From assembly GCA_023053545.1 (NCBI GenBank), contig JAKZAN010000006.1, positions 10,076,351 through 10,140,350 on the forward strand: a stretch of DNA of 64,000 nt, in the 5' to 3' direction. Shown in pieces: positions 47,201-58,912 of this stretch. Positions within the stretch are counted from its first letter, which is position 1; every line of letters starts with the position of its first letter. Under the pieces are notes generated by a model. It had not been told where the DNA came from, made no database searches, and saw only the letters and a program-made list of their open reading frames with translations. The translations under genes and the position numbers were made by a program. This DNA is from Lepidurus packardi. Its lineage: Eukaryota; Arthropoda; Branchiopoda; Notostraca; Triopsidae.

Positions 47201-49896
47201 GATTTAGGGGGGCTAGAGCGTATGCAAAAGTTCAAGTGAGGAAATGCCATCGATTCACTTTCCGAGCGGAACGTTTCAAATCTTCGCTTGCGACCTGTTT
47301 CCTAATCTTTCCTTTTGACTTTGGCTTTAATTCGAAACCTTGAAAAGAATGAAAGGAAGCGTTTCCTGTGTTCCCAGCAAGGTTATTTATCGACTTCAGG
47401 TCACTTTCACACCGAAGAACTTTCAATGGAATGGTAGGCATCCAGGAAAAACAAGGAAATGTGGTGTTTTTTTTTACCTGCAACTCTTGGCTAGCTATTA
47501 CCTTTGAGGTGCGAAAGCTTTGAGGTGTGAAGAATTTCACTTCGCTTAATTCGCACGACAGCATAATTCTGACATGGAAATTAATGTTTATCATATCCTG
47601 TTTTTCAAGCAAAATCACATTTCTTACTGACAATAACTCTTACAGTAGTGACATAAAGGTACGTTAATGCATGTATTGGACGAGCCGGACGAGTGTTGTT
47701 TCCTTTTAGGCGTGACTTTTTAGATTGTCGATGAGATTCTTCAAAGTTTCCATTTATTTGGTGCTGCGAAAGACGAAACAACGAGTGTTGAAAGCCTAGG
47801 GAAAAGGAAATTTTTGTTTTTCGCACTCGCAAAGGGTAAAATTAGTTCGAAATAGATGGGAAACTAGCCAAATGTTGCCACAACAGCGGAAGTATGACCC
47901 CTTTGACCTTTTCTGCGCTTCTATAAGCCCGGAGAGGGATTTTCCCACCTCCCGTATCGCATTTCCGGCCCCATCTTTTAAACATTTTAACCTTCTACTA
48001 GTTATAAACTTAGGATGGATTCCCATTACACAGATAAACAACAGGGGAACCGATGGGTAAGCTAATACCAATAAATTTAATGAAGTAGCTAAAGATCACC
48101 AATTGTATCTCTGTAGTAAAATGGTTCCACATTCTGTATTGATAATTTATATCTAGCAAATAATTTACCCTATTTTACTGACAATACAAGTGGCAAGTGA
48201 AAAATCAGATTTATTAACGTTAATATACTAATTTGATTAACTAATTCAATTGGCTCAATTACTAAGTCCATGCTTGTAACTTTACAATAAATTATGTAAT
48301 TTTAAGAACTTCCCTAATTATTTCAACTTCCAAATTAGCTTTTCTTATTGTAAATTTTTTAAAAATATCAGTATAATTACAGATAATTAATTGGCGTAAG
48401 CGTTACCAAGCGCCAACCATTTTGGCTTTCAAAAGGAGTTATTATATTAACAGAGTTGAGTTACTAGCTCAAATGTGTTTAATATATTAACAACGTGTTC
48501 TAAGATTTTGACGCTGCAATATCAGAGAGTCTGTAGTGAAGTGAGAAGGTAGCAGTGTTTGAAAAGAAACGGATAAACAAACAAAAGTGAAAAGTAAAAA
48601 AAAGAAGGCAAAAAATTGGTGGGAAAAGACAGTGATGGGAAAACACCAACACCACGAACATCTTTTGAACTGACACCTTCAACTATTAGCTTGGTTTTTT
48701 TGGCTTGCAGAGTCTGGGTCATTATCGTAAGGCCTTTTGTCCATATCCAAGGTTTGCTCAGTCACGTTGCAATGCTTGTCTTACTGCACCTTATTAAGGA
48801 CTGAAAGGATATGGGGTTCAGGGCAGTCAAGTTTCCCTTAACACCGATTTGATACCAAATGTAGACATTCTGACCCGCCCCTTGATGATCTAGGTCGCAG
48901 CAGTTCCTGTTAAAACATGGTCAGCGTTAATACTTTCTTTAGAGAAGAAAATACCAAGAAAAAGGGAAAGTTTAACAGAAACATTCTTTAATTCACTTTT
49001 CGGAACATGATTCCGTAACCCATCATCAGTCCAAACAACTCTTTTGTATGCATTATGGAAGTAAGTTCAAATGTGAAATTCAATATAATGATTTCTACCC
49101 AAACTATGCTTAGTTAACCTAGCAGTAATTTTTAACAGTCAACATCTAGTTAACGCCAAATAAAACTGTACTCTTGTTTGATTGTTGCATGCATTTTCTC
49201 TCCCCGTTCAGCTGTTTATCGATGTCGAATTAAGCGATTGAACCAGACTATTTGCCTTTAGTGTGAAAAGTCATGGGTTGTCTTTAAAATATATTTGAGA
49301 GTGTTCGAATTTGGAACACAACCTGAAAATTCAGAAAAAAATAGGACAGGTAAGGGAGCTTAGTTAAGCTTAAATGATTAGAGATAAGATTGAATTTCTT
49401 GTGGGTTTAAATTTCGCACTTTGTACCATTCAAGACGATTCAACTTGCTCCCCTTCCAAGGATTTCGGTTATAGAGAAGAGAGAATTAGTGAAAGAAGAG
49501 GCTGGGGAACTGATAAAGTGAGTAAAGGTCAAGACAAGACCTTTTCCAGTTTTAGCCTAATTAACTGGTTCGGACTTGAGACAAAAAGGACCCTAAAAAC
49601 CGTTAGCTAGCCTCTTTATCAAGTCCCACAAAACCAATCACGTGCCTTCCTCAAGGAAGCGTTTCTATGATAAACATTGAATGCGTGCGTGTCCAAGAAA
49701 GTAAAAGCTCTGTGGGGCACCACACAGCGAAAGAAAAACGTGATTGAGGCCATTGAAAACAGATTGCAATCTGGGCGGCCAATGAATTAAGCAAACAAGC
49801 GTACCAAGGTTTGGATTGTGTGAGAAAATGCGGGTTTCCTATCGTCTCTTTTAAGTTTTCCAGAACCTTGTAGCTTGCAATATAAAAAGCTTACAA

Positions 49897-49951
49897 AAAC
49901 ACTATACGAGAACTATGTTAACAATAAATAAACACTATACGAGAACTATGT
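49897..49951 (+). repeat. short tandem duplication
   Basis: AACACTATACGAGAACTATGT is present twice, 33 bp apart. Confidence 0.85.
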
Positions 49952-51539
49952 GAAAAATAATAAAAGTTAACCAAGGGCGGAAAGAAATCCGTTAGATTTT
50001 TGTTTTTGAATTTATGGGCAGCTGAGAGTTTTATGACAGTTTTTTATGTTTTCGTGGATACTGATGTTTATGTAACCAGCACTGCACACACAATTGTGTT
50101 TGGAATGGAAATGGTACATGCTATTCAGAAAAGGGCTAAATGTAGGTTAGGGACATCCCTCATTTTCATAAAACCTTGTAAACACATGACTAGATCGCTG
50201 GATTTTATACGACAGCGCATGCGGCCTTGTCCTTGGACCAACTCTCGGGGCATCTGGTATATTCCGTTTACTATACACATGTTGGAATTCTGTTGGGGTC
50301 AAAATAATTTGCCACAAATATCGTCCATATCCTCTTCGAAAAATCAGGAAATGCCCAAGATCCAGACGTTTTTAGTTAAGGACCACACTACGAGCACTTT
50401 CCCGCCAAAAGCCCTTAAAAGGCGCATGCGAACACGTGGGCACGCGTTCGCGAAGACGCCATTGAAAGGCTTTGGTGGGGTTGGGGTATTCTTTTTTGGC
50501 TCAATAGCCAGCTGAGTCGAGCCCCGCCAAAGTGTACAGTTCATGTCGTTACAGAATGTATGGCTTCCTGTTCCGGTTAGGAAAGCCAGACAATAATATG
50601 AATTTAGCCCTTTTTCCTTTTCTTGGCATGGCATACTTTGTCCTTAAAATGTATACCAAGTGGTTCAAAAGAGCGCGTGCGGTGACACGCAAAGGTATTT
50701 AGTAGAATTGCTTGAATAAATCTTTTGCCAGGAATGGCCTTGTGGACAGTTGTGATCATGCTTAACAAGCTTTACTTCCTCAAATGGCCTCGTTATAGTT
50801 TTAAAAAGACTCAAAGGGACCAAAGACTTTCACTCAAACGCGATCAAGCAAGAAAGGCGGAATAGCAAGCGGATAGTTAACTAAGAACAGGAAATTCAGC
50901 TCAACGTTGCTTAGACAGGTACTAATTCGGTTGTGGAAGCTTTGGCTTACCAGGTAGTGGAGATGTTTTTCGTTTTTGGGTTTTCACTCTGGGTAACAGG
51001 TAAAGCATGTTTCCCTTCTACTTAGTTTGTTTATTTTGGGAGACTTTAATCAGGTTTCGAATCCAAATAGGAATAGAATTCAGGTTTCCACCTTTTGGCT
51101 CAAGTTATTTTTTTAAAATGTATTTTCTTAGTTTCATGCCAATTGAACTCCATCCAACTCCTTCGTTCTAGTCACTTTCACAACGCTCTATTTCACTTCC
51201 CATTCAATTTTGTGCACAAGTTTTCGTCCCAATCATCGCATCCAATGCACTGCTATACAATGGCTAGTAAACAAACCTGACCGTGTTGACATGTTAGCCT
51301 CCCTTTTTCATATTCTAACCACAGAGCTCTCGAAAGAGGCTAAGAGATGTATTAGAGAGATTCCTGTGCCTATTGTTTGTTATGTGAGGACGCACCTATT
51401 GAAATGAGGAAGCCATGCATTTGAATAACATTCAAAAGGAGCCTTTCTAAATAACTGACCACCGGAGAAGAAGCCAACGATATTTTTTTCTTTTCTTTTT
51501 TTAAGTTACCTTGCTTCTGTCCAGCCCATAACTTTCCCT

Positions 51540-51640
51540 CCCTAGCACAAGGTGGCGTACGTGCTTGTTCTGGGCGTATATGAACGCGCATGATTCCTGC
51601 GCACAAAGCTGCGGTTGGCAATAACTCGATAACCATTAAC
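51540..51640 (-). repeat. dispersed short repeat R1, copy 5, inverted
   Basis: Read on the minus strand it gives TTGCCAACCGCAG, TGCGCAGGAATCATGCGCG, TTCATATACGCCC and ACGCCACCTTGTG, matching the consensus order of the other copies. Confidence 0.65.
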
Positions 51641-52482
51641 TCAATTTTGTTGCAAGTTTTGGCTTTAAAAAATCATACGTTAGATTTTTGAGCAGGTTGC
51701 CGACGAATTCGCAAGTTTACTATGAAAGGGACTACGCAAAAATGGAAATTCATTTGTGTGTTGGAAATGAATCACGCTAAAATCAATAAAAGTGCAACTG
51801 ACAATATACTTTTATTGATATTAACTATTTTTTTCTGAAGAGATTTGAGATTCAGGAGAATCTTCAAAATGCTCGTTTGCAAATTCTTCCTGTTATGTCC
51901 TACAAAGCTTAAGTTTACAGGATGCTTAACAAGGGGAATTTCGAGGGGAAATTCCTTAGAAATTTGGTGTTCCACTAACGAACGGTTAAAGGGATTCCAA
52001 CACATTCATGATGAATTTAAAGTTCGCGTCGTAAGAGTAAGCATCTGCCATAATGAATGGGGCTTTACAATTCTGTTTTTCGAAATAAGTTGGGGAAGTT
52101 TTGTTGTTTGCAGCTTAAATGGTTGCTTTTGTACCAAAAGAAGCAACAGCAGGTATAGTTTGTTGGCACAACGCCCAAACGCTACAAGTTAGGCTAAAAC
52201 TTCGTTGCAATTCGGTTATATGGCTGCTTAATTTGTTGGGTTTTTTCATGTTCAAACTTGGAAAGAGTCTTCTTCCGCTTATTTGGCACAGCACACGGTA
52301 CTACTTTGACATTTACTTGAAAACCGGATTACGCTATAGTGGACACGAAACAGTCGCTAAGTCACAAAAAAGGACTTGCTCTGTAAAAAGAACCCTCTTA
52401 TTTCTTTGGTTTGACAGGGGAGTCCCCGAATTGTTTGTCAGCGACTTACATCTTACTTACGGCTTGGAATTTTTTTCTTTCT

Positions 52483-52502
52483 TATATATATATATATATA
52501 TA
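52483..52502 (+). repeat. (TA)10 microsatellite
   Basis: Perfect TA dinucleotide run followed by an A tract. Confidence 0.9.
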
Positions 52503-53647
52503 AAAAAAAATCATTAAAAAAATGAGTCTTTTCTCAAAGATTGGATTGATGTAGGAATTCACTTTGTCCGTGATAAAAAATTTCGCTTTTCCTTCCAAAT
52601 CCAGTCTTGCTCCAATTCGTTGCTTCATTGAATGCTTTAAAGAATTCTTCTCAGCAATAACAATGTTGTTTCGAAATTTTGAGGATTATTTCGAAAACTC
52701 ATTCTATTAAGTTACCCATTGCAAAAGAAATTGCATTTTTGTATGGCCCAATTATAGCCTGTGCAGGTTATTTTGGTCGTGACTATCCTCCTTCTATCGA
52801 AAGAAAGCTCATTCTACCCTTGTTGCTGTAGTGAGTATATTTGTCATAAAAACTCACACCAGGAAGTCGTCGCAATAATAACGCGGCCAACAACAGGACA
52901 TTTTGACGGTCGCCAAGGTCTATAATCTACCATTTTATGATATAATCATAACCATATCTTTCATAGCCAAAATATAAACGAGCTGAGGAAAATCTAGGCT
53001 AAAGCCCTTATCTTCAAACAAGGCCAACGCGAATGTCGAAAAACAGTTTATTTAAAAAACAGAATATTTTAAAAACAGTTTATATAGTTTCAAAGTAGAT
53101 AAACAAAACGAGAAAAAAAGTAGAAATCGCTTCTTTAACACGTCGTGTCGTTTGCCATGGTGTATACCTTCCAGAGTTTGCCATGATTCTATGCGTATCT
53201 GATATAGTTAATACAACTTTCAATTCTCTTGGTTGTTATAACTCAAAAAAAATTATGTTGGAGTAGACATCCTGGCTTGTCATGCGAATCATGCGACCAC
53301 TGGTTGAGGTAGTTAAAACCCCAAAGCAGTTGCAATAGTTACAACTGATGTAGTTAAAGTAATTACAATAGTTGAAAAGGCTACATACTTGAATGGTAAT
53401 TAATGTAGGTACCATAGTTACAGTACTAAAACAATCGGAAGTTTATGTGTTTAATTAATTCCTGGAATAAATTTGTTTAGGAATTAAAATATAATAGGTT
53501 CATTTATTCTCAATAGATGGCGAATACCTTACTAAGAGCGTCGTGGTTGTGCCGTTGCCATCTTCTTTATTCCTTTTTTTCTGTTGTAGGTAATTGGATG
53601 ACACTCACCCTTACCTTATGTTATTTTGTCTCGCGTGTAGGTTATCC

Positions 53648-54798
53648 ATGAGGATGACCACAGACGACGAAATCGCTCCGTTATGCCGCGTTGTGGAAAA
53701 GCCCCGAGACCCGGATAGAACCAGAGATCTCTTCGGCGTCCAACTAGAGGTACAAAATACTCATAAAACCATTCTCCTTTTCCCCACGTTTTAAATTTCA
53801 ATTTTATTACACACTCCCTTGCCTCTGGGTTTCATAAATTCTAAAAGAATCAAGGAAATAAATTTATGTTCATATGAATATTCTCACGTTTTTAACGTTT
53901 CACTGTCACGGATTCATTCTTGTTCCGGTTCACAACTTCCGAATATTCATTCTTGTTCCGATCCATTCCTTTCAAACCATGAACCCCAAGAATCAATCTT
54001 TTCAAAAACGTTCGGCACGTTTTAAAAGAATTCATTGTTGCTATTTTCCAGGAACTTGCATTAAATATAAAAGAAAAAAAGAACTGTCATAAAACTGCTA
54101 CTAAGGAAAACCAGTGAAGGCAGAAAGCGTATTAATTTCTTGGAGCGAGTTTGTAATCGTTGCTCGAGTTCATTCACGTGAAAATGTCCAGAGGTTTACA
54201 GCTTTTGAGTTTTACGGTCCAGTGGCGTAGTTCTGAGACTAGTTCTGAGAGTAGTTTTGGAATTGAGTGTAGGGTTGAGTTCGGGCATGTTATCTCTTTG
54301 TAACTGCAACCGCAACTTTTAGCCGAATAGAAGACTTAACAGACGTCTCTGTCACATTTACATTCCAGGTCACGAGCCTTTTGCTGGAAGGAGAACGCCG
54401 GAAGCTGAGCGTTCTGCAACGCGAATTGAGAGGGGCTTTGAATACGGAGCCGGGCTCCCTCAAAGCCAAAGAACGACAACAACATGAACTCATCGTTGCC
54501 ATCTCGTAAGAAACCATGCCCTTTTGCATTTCGGAGAGGTAGAAGAAGGTTAATTTCGATTTGCTATGCATTCCAGGCGCATTCAACAACAATACGACCA
54601 ACTAGAGCAAGAATACCGCCAATCGTGCATTGGAGTTTTACGGAATTCCAACACTCGCGGATGCGGAAAGGTAGCAGTGTCCTAGAAACTCTTAAATCTT
54701 CGTACTCATAAGGTGATAACGATTTTTGTTATTATCATTTTATTTAGAGTAATCGGAGCCAACCTGCTATCGGTCTAAAGCAAACTCCAAAGGCTAGG
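53648..54798 (+). CDS. unrecognised coiled-coil protein, 4 exons, partial
   Basis: Coding exons 53648-53749, 54369-54505, 54577-54670 and 54748-54798 join in frame through GT-AG sites to give 129 residues with no stop. The sequence opens MRMTTDDEIAPLCRVVEKP. A predicted coiled coil follows (LLLEGERRKLSVLQRELRGA; then QQQYDQLEQEYRQS), then a basic, Ser/Asn-rich stretch. The last exon ends in a strong donor (AGG|GTAAGT), so the protein continues, but I could not find the next exon in the remaining 9 kb. The first exon begins after an acceptor at 53640 and the frame stays open upstream of the ATG, so it may be an internal exon and the true start may lie further left. Codon use and GC content are clearly coding-like compared with the flanks. 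I do not recognise the family. Confidence 0.6.
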
Positions 54799-57419
54799 GT
54801 AAGTCGTATTCTCAAGTAGTCGTACTTTTCCAGCGTGTTTGGCTCCTAAAATATAGGCAATATACAGCTAGTCATGGAGAAGAACACTAGATGGCGAGGC
54901 GGTTCAGTTTCGAAACGAAGGGCACAGCGTTGTATAATTTAAATAGCTACTTTGTAAGCTAAGTTTATAATAGTTTAGCAATGAGTAAAATCAAAGAATC
55001 AGTCGAAGTTGTATATACTGGGAGTATTACCTGTAATTTTAAGAATCAGCTGGTGGGTAATTTTAAGAACTGCAATAGGAATTTGATTAATTTTGATAGC
55101 TTTTTTTAACAATATTAATAGTAATTTCAAGAATGTTACCTTGTCAAGAATCTCAATACTCATTTTAAGAATTTCTGTAATATTTTAAGATTTCAAAATT
55201 TGAAGAATATTATTAGTTATTTTTCACGATTCTAAGTCTTAATAGTTATTAAAAAAAACCTAAAAATTCAAAAGTCATTGCAGTCGTGCCAGAAATAGTT
55301 GTTGCAGAAATGTTACCAGCAAGTTTAAGAATCTCGATAGTCATTTTAAACTTTTCAGGAAAGAATTTTAGAGCTTTAGTATTCGTTTGAATAATTTTAA
55401 TGTAACATATGAGAAGGGACTTCTCACATATGAGGGACTTCTCACATATGAAGGGACTTCTCACATATTCTAACATATGAGACTTTAAAGATGGAAGTAT
55501 GATTTACAGATGTTTGAGTGCGATGACTAATCAAATATGCTAAAAGCTTATTGTTCACATGGCCAAATCAACAAAAACAGTTATTCAACATCGAAATACA
55601 CTCTCTGTCTCTCATTTGAGAGAAATTCTTGAAAAATTCTTGTAGCACTGGCATAACATCACGCACATGTCATAGTGAAATTACCAGTTTTTCATTTGTA
55701 GGCTCTCTACCATTTCGTGACTGGTCGTAACAGGACGCAATAACAAGGGAGGCTAGAATGTTACCCTTGAAAGGAAAGTTTCCATTTATTTTTTTAGAGG
55801 AAAGCTTCCACATAACTCTTGAACTGGACTGAACCCAATGTAAAACTCGTCATGGTTTGATTTACACTGCTCCATGTGTGCAGCCTCTATGTGAGCCTGT
55901 GTATACACCAAAGAGCTGTAAATTTTCAATCCCACGTTTCCCATACCCTTAATATGGGAAAGTGTGATCAGTAGCTTTGGGTTCTTGCCGCTTCTTTTGA
56001 GGGTTGCAGCAGTGAAACTTATGGCCGGGGTAACGGACCTTTACCGAAGTAAAAATCTTGGAGACAGAGAGCTGTAAAATAACCTCTGTCGGTGCGTTTG
56101 GGTCCATAAACTATGGTAGAGTCTAGGGTACTTTCAGTCCCGAAGAGGGGTTCGAAAAGAAATGTCACAAAAAAGGTTTTGTTTTATTACCGACGGTTTG
56201 GTTTCCCTTGAAAGAGCGAAAAAAAAAGTTTCGATTTACTATTTGAGCTTGTGGGGATAGCTGTAGGTGATAGAGAGGTTTCACGCTGTGGCTTTCTTCT
56301 AAGGCTTCTACCCAAACATCCATCTTTTAGACCCTTCTTGGATATCAGGGAAAACGCGTATATTTATAAAGAAGAGTCAAATAAAAATATAGTAAGGAAT
56401 TAGAACCAAAATTTCTGGAAATTCTAACAGAAACTGTTTAAAAACTCATGCATTAGAGAAAATAAATAATATTTGGACTAAATAAAAGGCGAAAGCAAAC
56501 AAACAATACAAATAGCGTGTCAGCTTGTTTTCAATGTCAGCCAAACTGAACGTAAGTAAGGGAAAACGAAGTTTGCCCTTGGGAACATAGCCCTTGGGAA
56601 CCTTTGTGAGTGTTATGCTAGCCCCCTAATACGCATAATGATTTAGTGAATTTGGGAATAACTAGAATTGGATCTCACTTGACATGTTTATTTAGTGTCA
56701 CGTTTTTATTTTATGTTCTATTTATTACCCTGACATACACATGTAGTGAACTTGAACGAATCTAGCAGTGTTTAACATGCATAAGACTAATACTTTGCAG
56801 GAATTCCATTGTGTTATGCCAGATGTTAGCTATTTAATTCAGTACCGTAACGAGCTCATTAAGAGTTTACCGTTGTCGTAAACATACAACCCAGAAATCA
56901 CCAGAAGCCATAGTTTACTAGAAAATGAATAGAACAACGAACGCCAACTCAAGTAACTAAATAGCCAAATTCTTACTCCAGAAAGAACACAAAAGGCAAT
57001 AGAAGGACTTGTTGGTACTGTTGTAGTGTTTTAATTTCTACGTCTCAACAACTTTCTTGAAACGGCAAAACGGCATACAGTTTTCGAATTATTTCCACTA
57101 AATGGGAGACAATGCGTCGGTTAGTTCCCGTCGTTCCCGCGCTTTACCACGTGTCAAAAGTGAAGCGGGCTTGAAGAATGATTCAACAATGAATTCTATG
57201 CTGGAAGACCCAGCTGGCATGAAACATTTCTCAAGTTTAATCCAACTATGAAATTACATGGGTACACTGGTTAGGTCAACCCTACAATGAAATAACGGAC
57301 CAACTAAGATCAAAATAGCGACCCAGCAAAGGCTCGACAGTGACATTGCTATGAAATAGCGAAGTCTGCTCAAATGGAACCCAAATTCGTTTGTCAAAGT
57401 TCGGTTAGCCCCCTCGAGT
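54799..57419. other. no gene seen; tandem repeat inside
   Basis: Probably intron of the coiled-coil gene. A partial R1-like word (ACACTAGATGGCGAGGC) is at 54886-54903. The stretch 54990-55400 is very AT-rich with recurring AATTTTAAGAAT-like words. No exon recognised. Confidence 0.4.
55405..55462 (+). repeat. tandem repeat, three units of 18-21 bp
   Basis: Units ACATATGAGAAGGGACTTCTC (55405), ACATATGAGGGACTTCTC (55426) and ACATATGAAGGGACTTCTC (55444), followed by a partial unit. Each contains short palindromes (ACATATG; GAAGGGACTTC). Confidence 0.9.
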
Positions 57420-57449
57420 CTATTAGGAGGCTATATTCTTTCCCCAAGC

Positions 57450-57720
57450 ATTGCTGTCTGCGTCGAAGAGCGTGATTTCGGAGCTCATTCGGGGCTCAGC
57501 AAGAAAAACGTACGCGTTCGGGGCATCAGTCTTCGCTTCACAATCTTAACTCGCCCCAAGGAGTGCGGCGGCAGAGAAAATCGAAAACATCGGTGACATA
57601 TGGCACAGGCAAACGGGACTTCCTTTGCCCGAAAACAGCAAGGCGATGTGCAATCCCTCTGTTGAGGCGCTCAACGACGTCGTCGACGCTCAAACCCTGG
57701 CAGCTGCGAGCTTTTGGCAG
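57450..57720 (+). promoter_or_regulatory. GC/CpG-rich island with initiator-like site
   Basis: A GC-rich, CpG-containing island of about 270 bp in AT-rich DNA, with TCAGTC (A at 57528) fitting the arthropod initiator. No DPE at the required spacing and no TATA box. Open frames at 57563-58038 overlap it, have no known motif, and may be incidental. Confidence 0.25.
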
Positions 57721-58439
57721 CGTCTCATTTCAAAGCCACCTCTCTTCTCAGCTTTGGGTCCGTCAGCTTTATTGCATTTGACAAGCCAGGCCCCCATTCC
57801 TTCTCTCTTATTGCGTCCAGCGACAACAATATCATCGTACAACCCCCAAACTGGCTGGAAATTCCAAAACGAAAACCCTTCAGAACGCTTCTTTGTTGAG
57901 AATTGCGCCAGGATTACATGCCAGTTTTGGACCTTTGAGTCTTACTGGTGCCCAAAAAGCAAGCAAAAAGGGCCATTTACAACGCAATTTAAATTAAGTT
58001 GGTCTTTTAAGAATTGGCGATTCAATTTAATAATTTAGATCTAATAGTTTATAAATATTTATGTATCATTATAATTTTTAATAAGCTGTTAGGTAAACAA
58101 AATCCCCAAGCTAGAAATAATAACAGTACAAGCGCAATTTTAAAAGGTAAACAACTCAAGAGATGGCGCCGAAAGGTAAAAAATGTAGAGTAATAAGGAG
58201 CGCATTTCAAGTTAATTTTAATCTAAACTTAATCAAAAGGAAGTGTTATGAATTTCTCCGCTCGTTCATCTTCTTCAAGTTCCGGTCCAAAGAGCAATCC
58301 AAGTTCTTCATTAATAGGAGGAATCAGTTTGCTTAGTGGAAAAGCGATTATCCGTTGATTTTGTTCCGTCGTCGAAATTAAAGTCAAGCAAACTAGAGAA
58401 GAGAAAGGGGGGGGGCATTAACTGGATAAATAAGGGAGA

Positions 58440-58912
58440 TGGTTATTGAGAAAAGAGGGACGCGGTTCATCTCAACAAGGGGGTTGGGGAGCAGAAAGGG
58501 AATTGATCCTCCCCCCTCCCTCCCTCTCTGTATTCATACGAGCATGGCGGCCTTCACGGTGGGCGGGACTTACTTGCCCCTTTGCTCCACTGAATTTTGC
58601 CCGCGGAGTTGTGAGTCGGGGTCCCTTTGCCTGGCTCGTGTACTCCTGTACCTCCTTCCCAACCCTCGCTGTAGCCATAGTTATTCACTGTTGGCTCGAA
58701 GCTGGAACTCGGTGACGGTGAGTCACAAGCCAGGCAGTGTAGTGAATGTTCGTGTTTAGTTCCAACGTTAAGCGCGCTCAAACAAGCTCAAGTTGTTGTG
58801 CAATCTTTACATTTTTCTTTGGCTGAAAAAGAACCGTGCGATATCAGTGTATTTTATCGACGGAATTTACCTTGGATACATTGTGTTTCACGTGTAGATA
58901 ACAACCGAACAG
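58440..58912 (+). promoter_or_regulatory. GC-rich promoter-like island with possible 5' UTR exon
   Basis: The island includes CATGGCGGCC and GGGCGGGAC (GC-box-like) near 58544-58568. It ends in a strong donor, CCGAACAG|GTAAGG (GT at 58913). This fits an untranslated first exon of a plus-strand gene extending beyond the window. No coding evidence. Confidence 0.3.

Larger units (their letters stand above)
47201..53593. other. no gene seen
   Basis: No recognisable exon on either strand. The longest frames (47232-47633 minus; 50000-50515 plus, 171 codons from a TTG) have no known motif. A GC-richer patch at 50210-50530 includes CACGTG and CpG-rich words (GCACGCGTTCGCG) and could be regulatory. 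It may be intron of the coiled-coil gene further right. Confidence 0.4.

Noticed and set aside
50000..50515. 171-codon plus-strand frame
   Set aside because: It opens with TTG, has no recognisable domain or splice context, and is probably a chance frame.
57625..58038. 137-codon plus-strand frame in a GC-rich island
   Set aside because: It overlaps another frame of similar quality in a different phase; the island composition explains the lack of stops, and no domain is visible.
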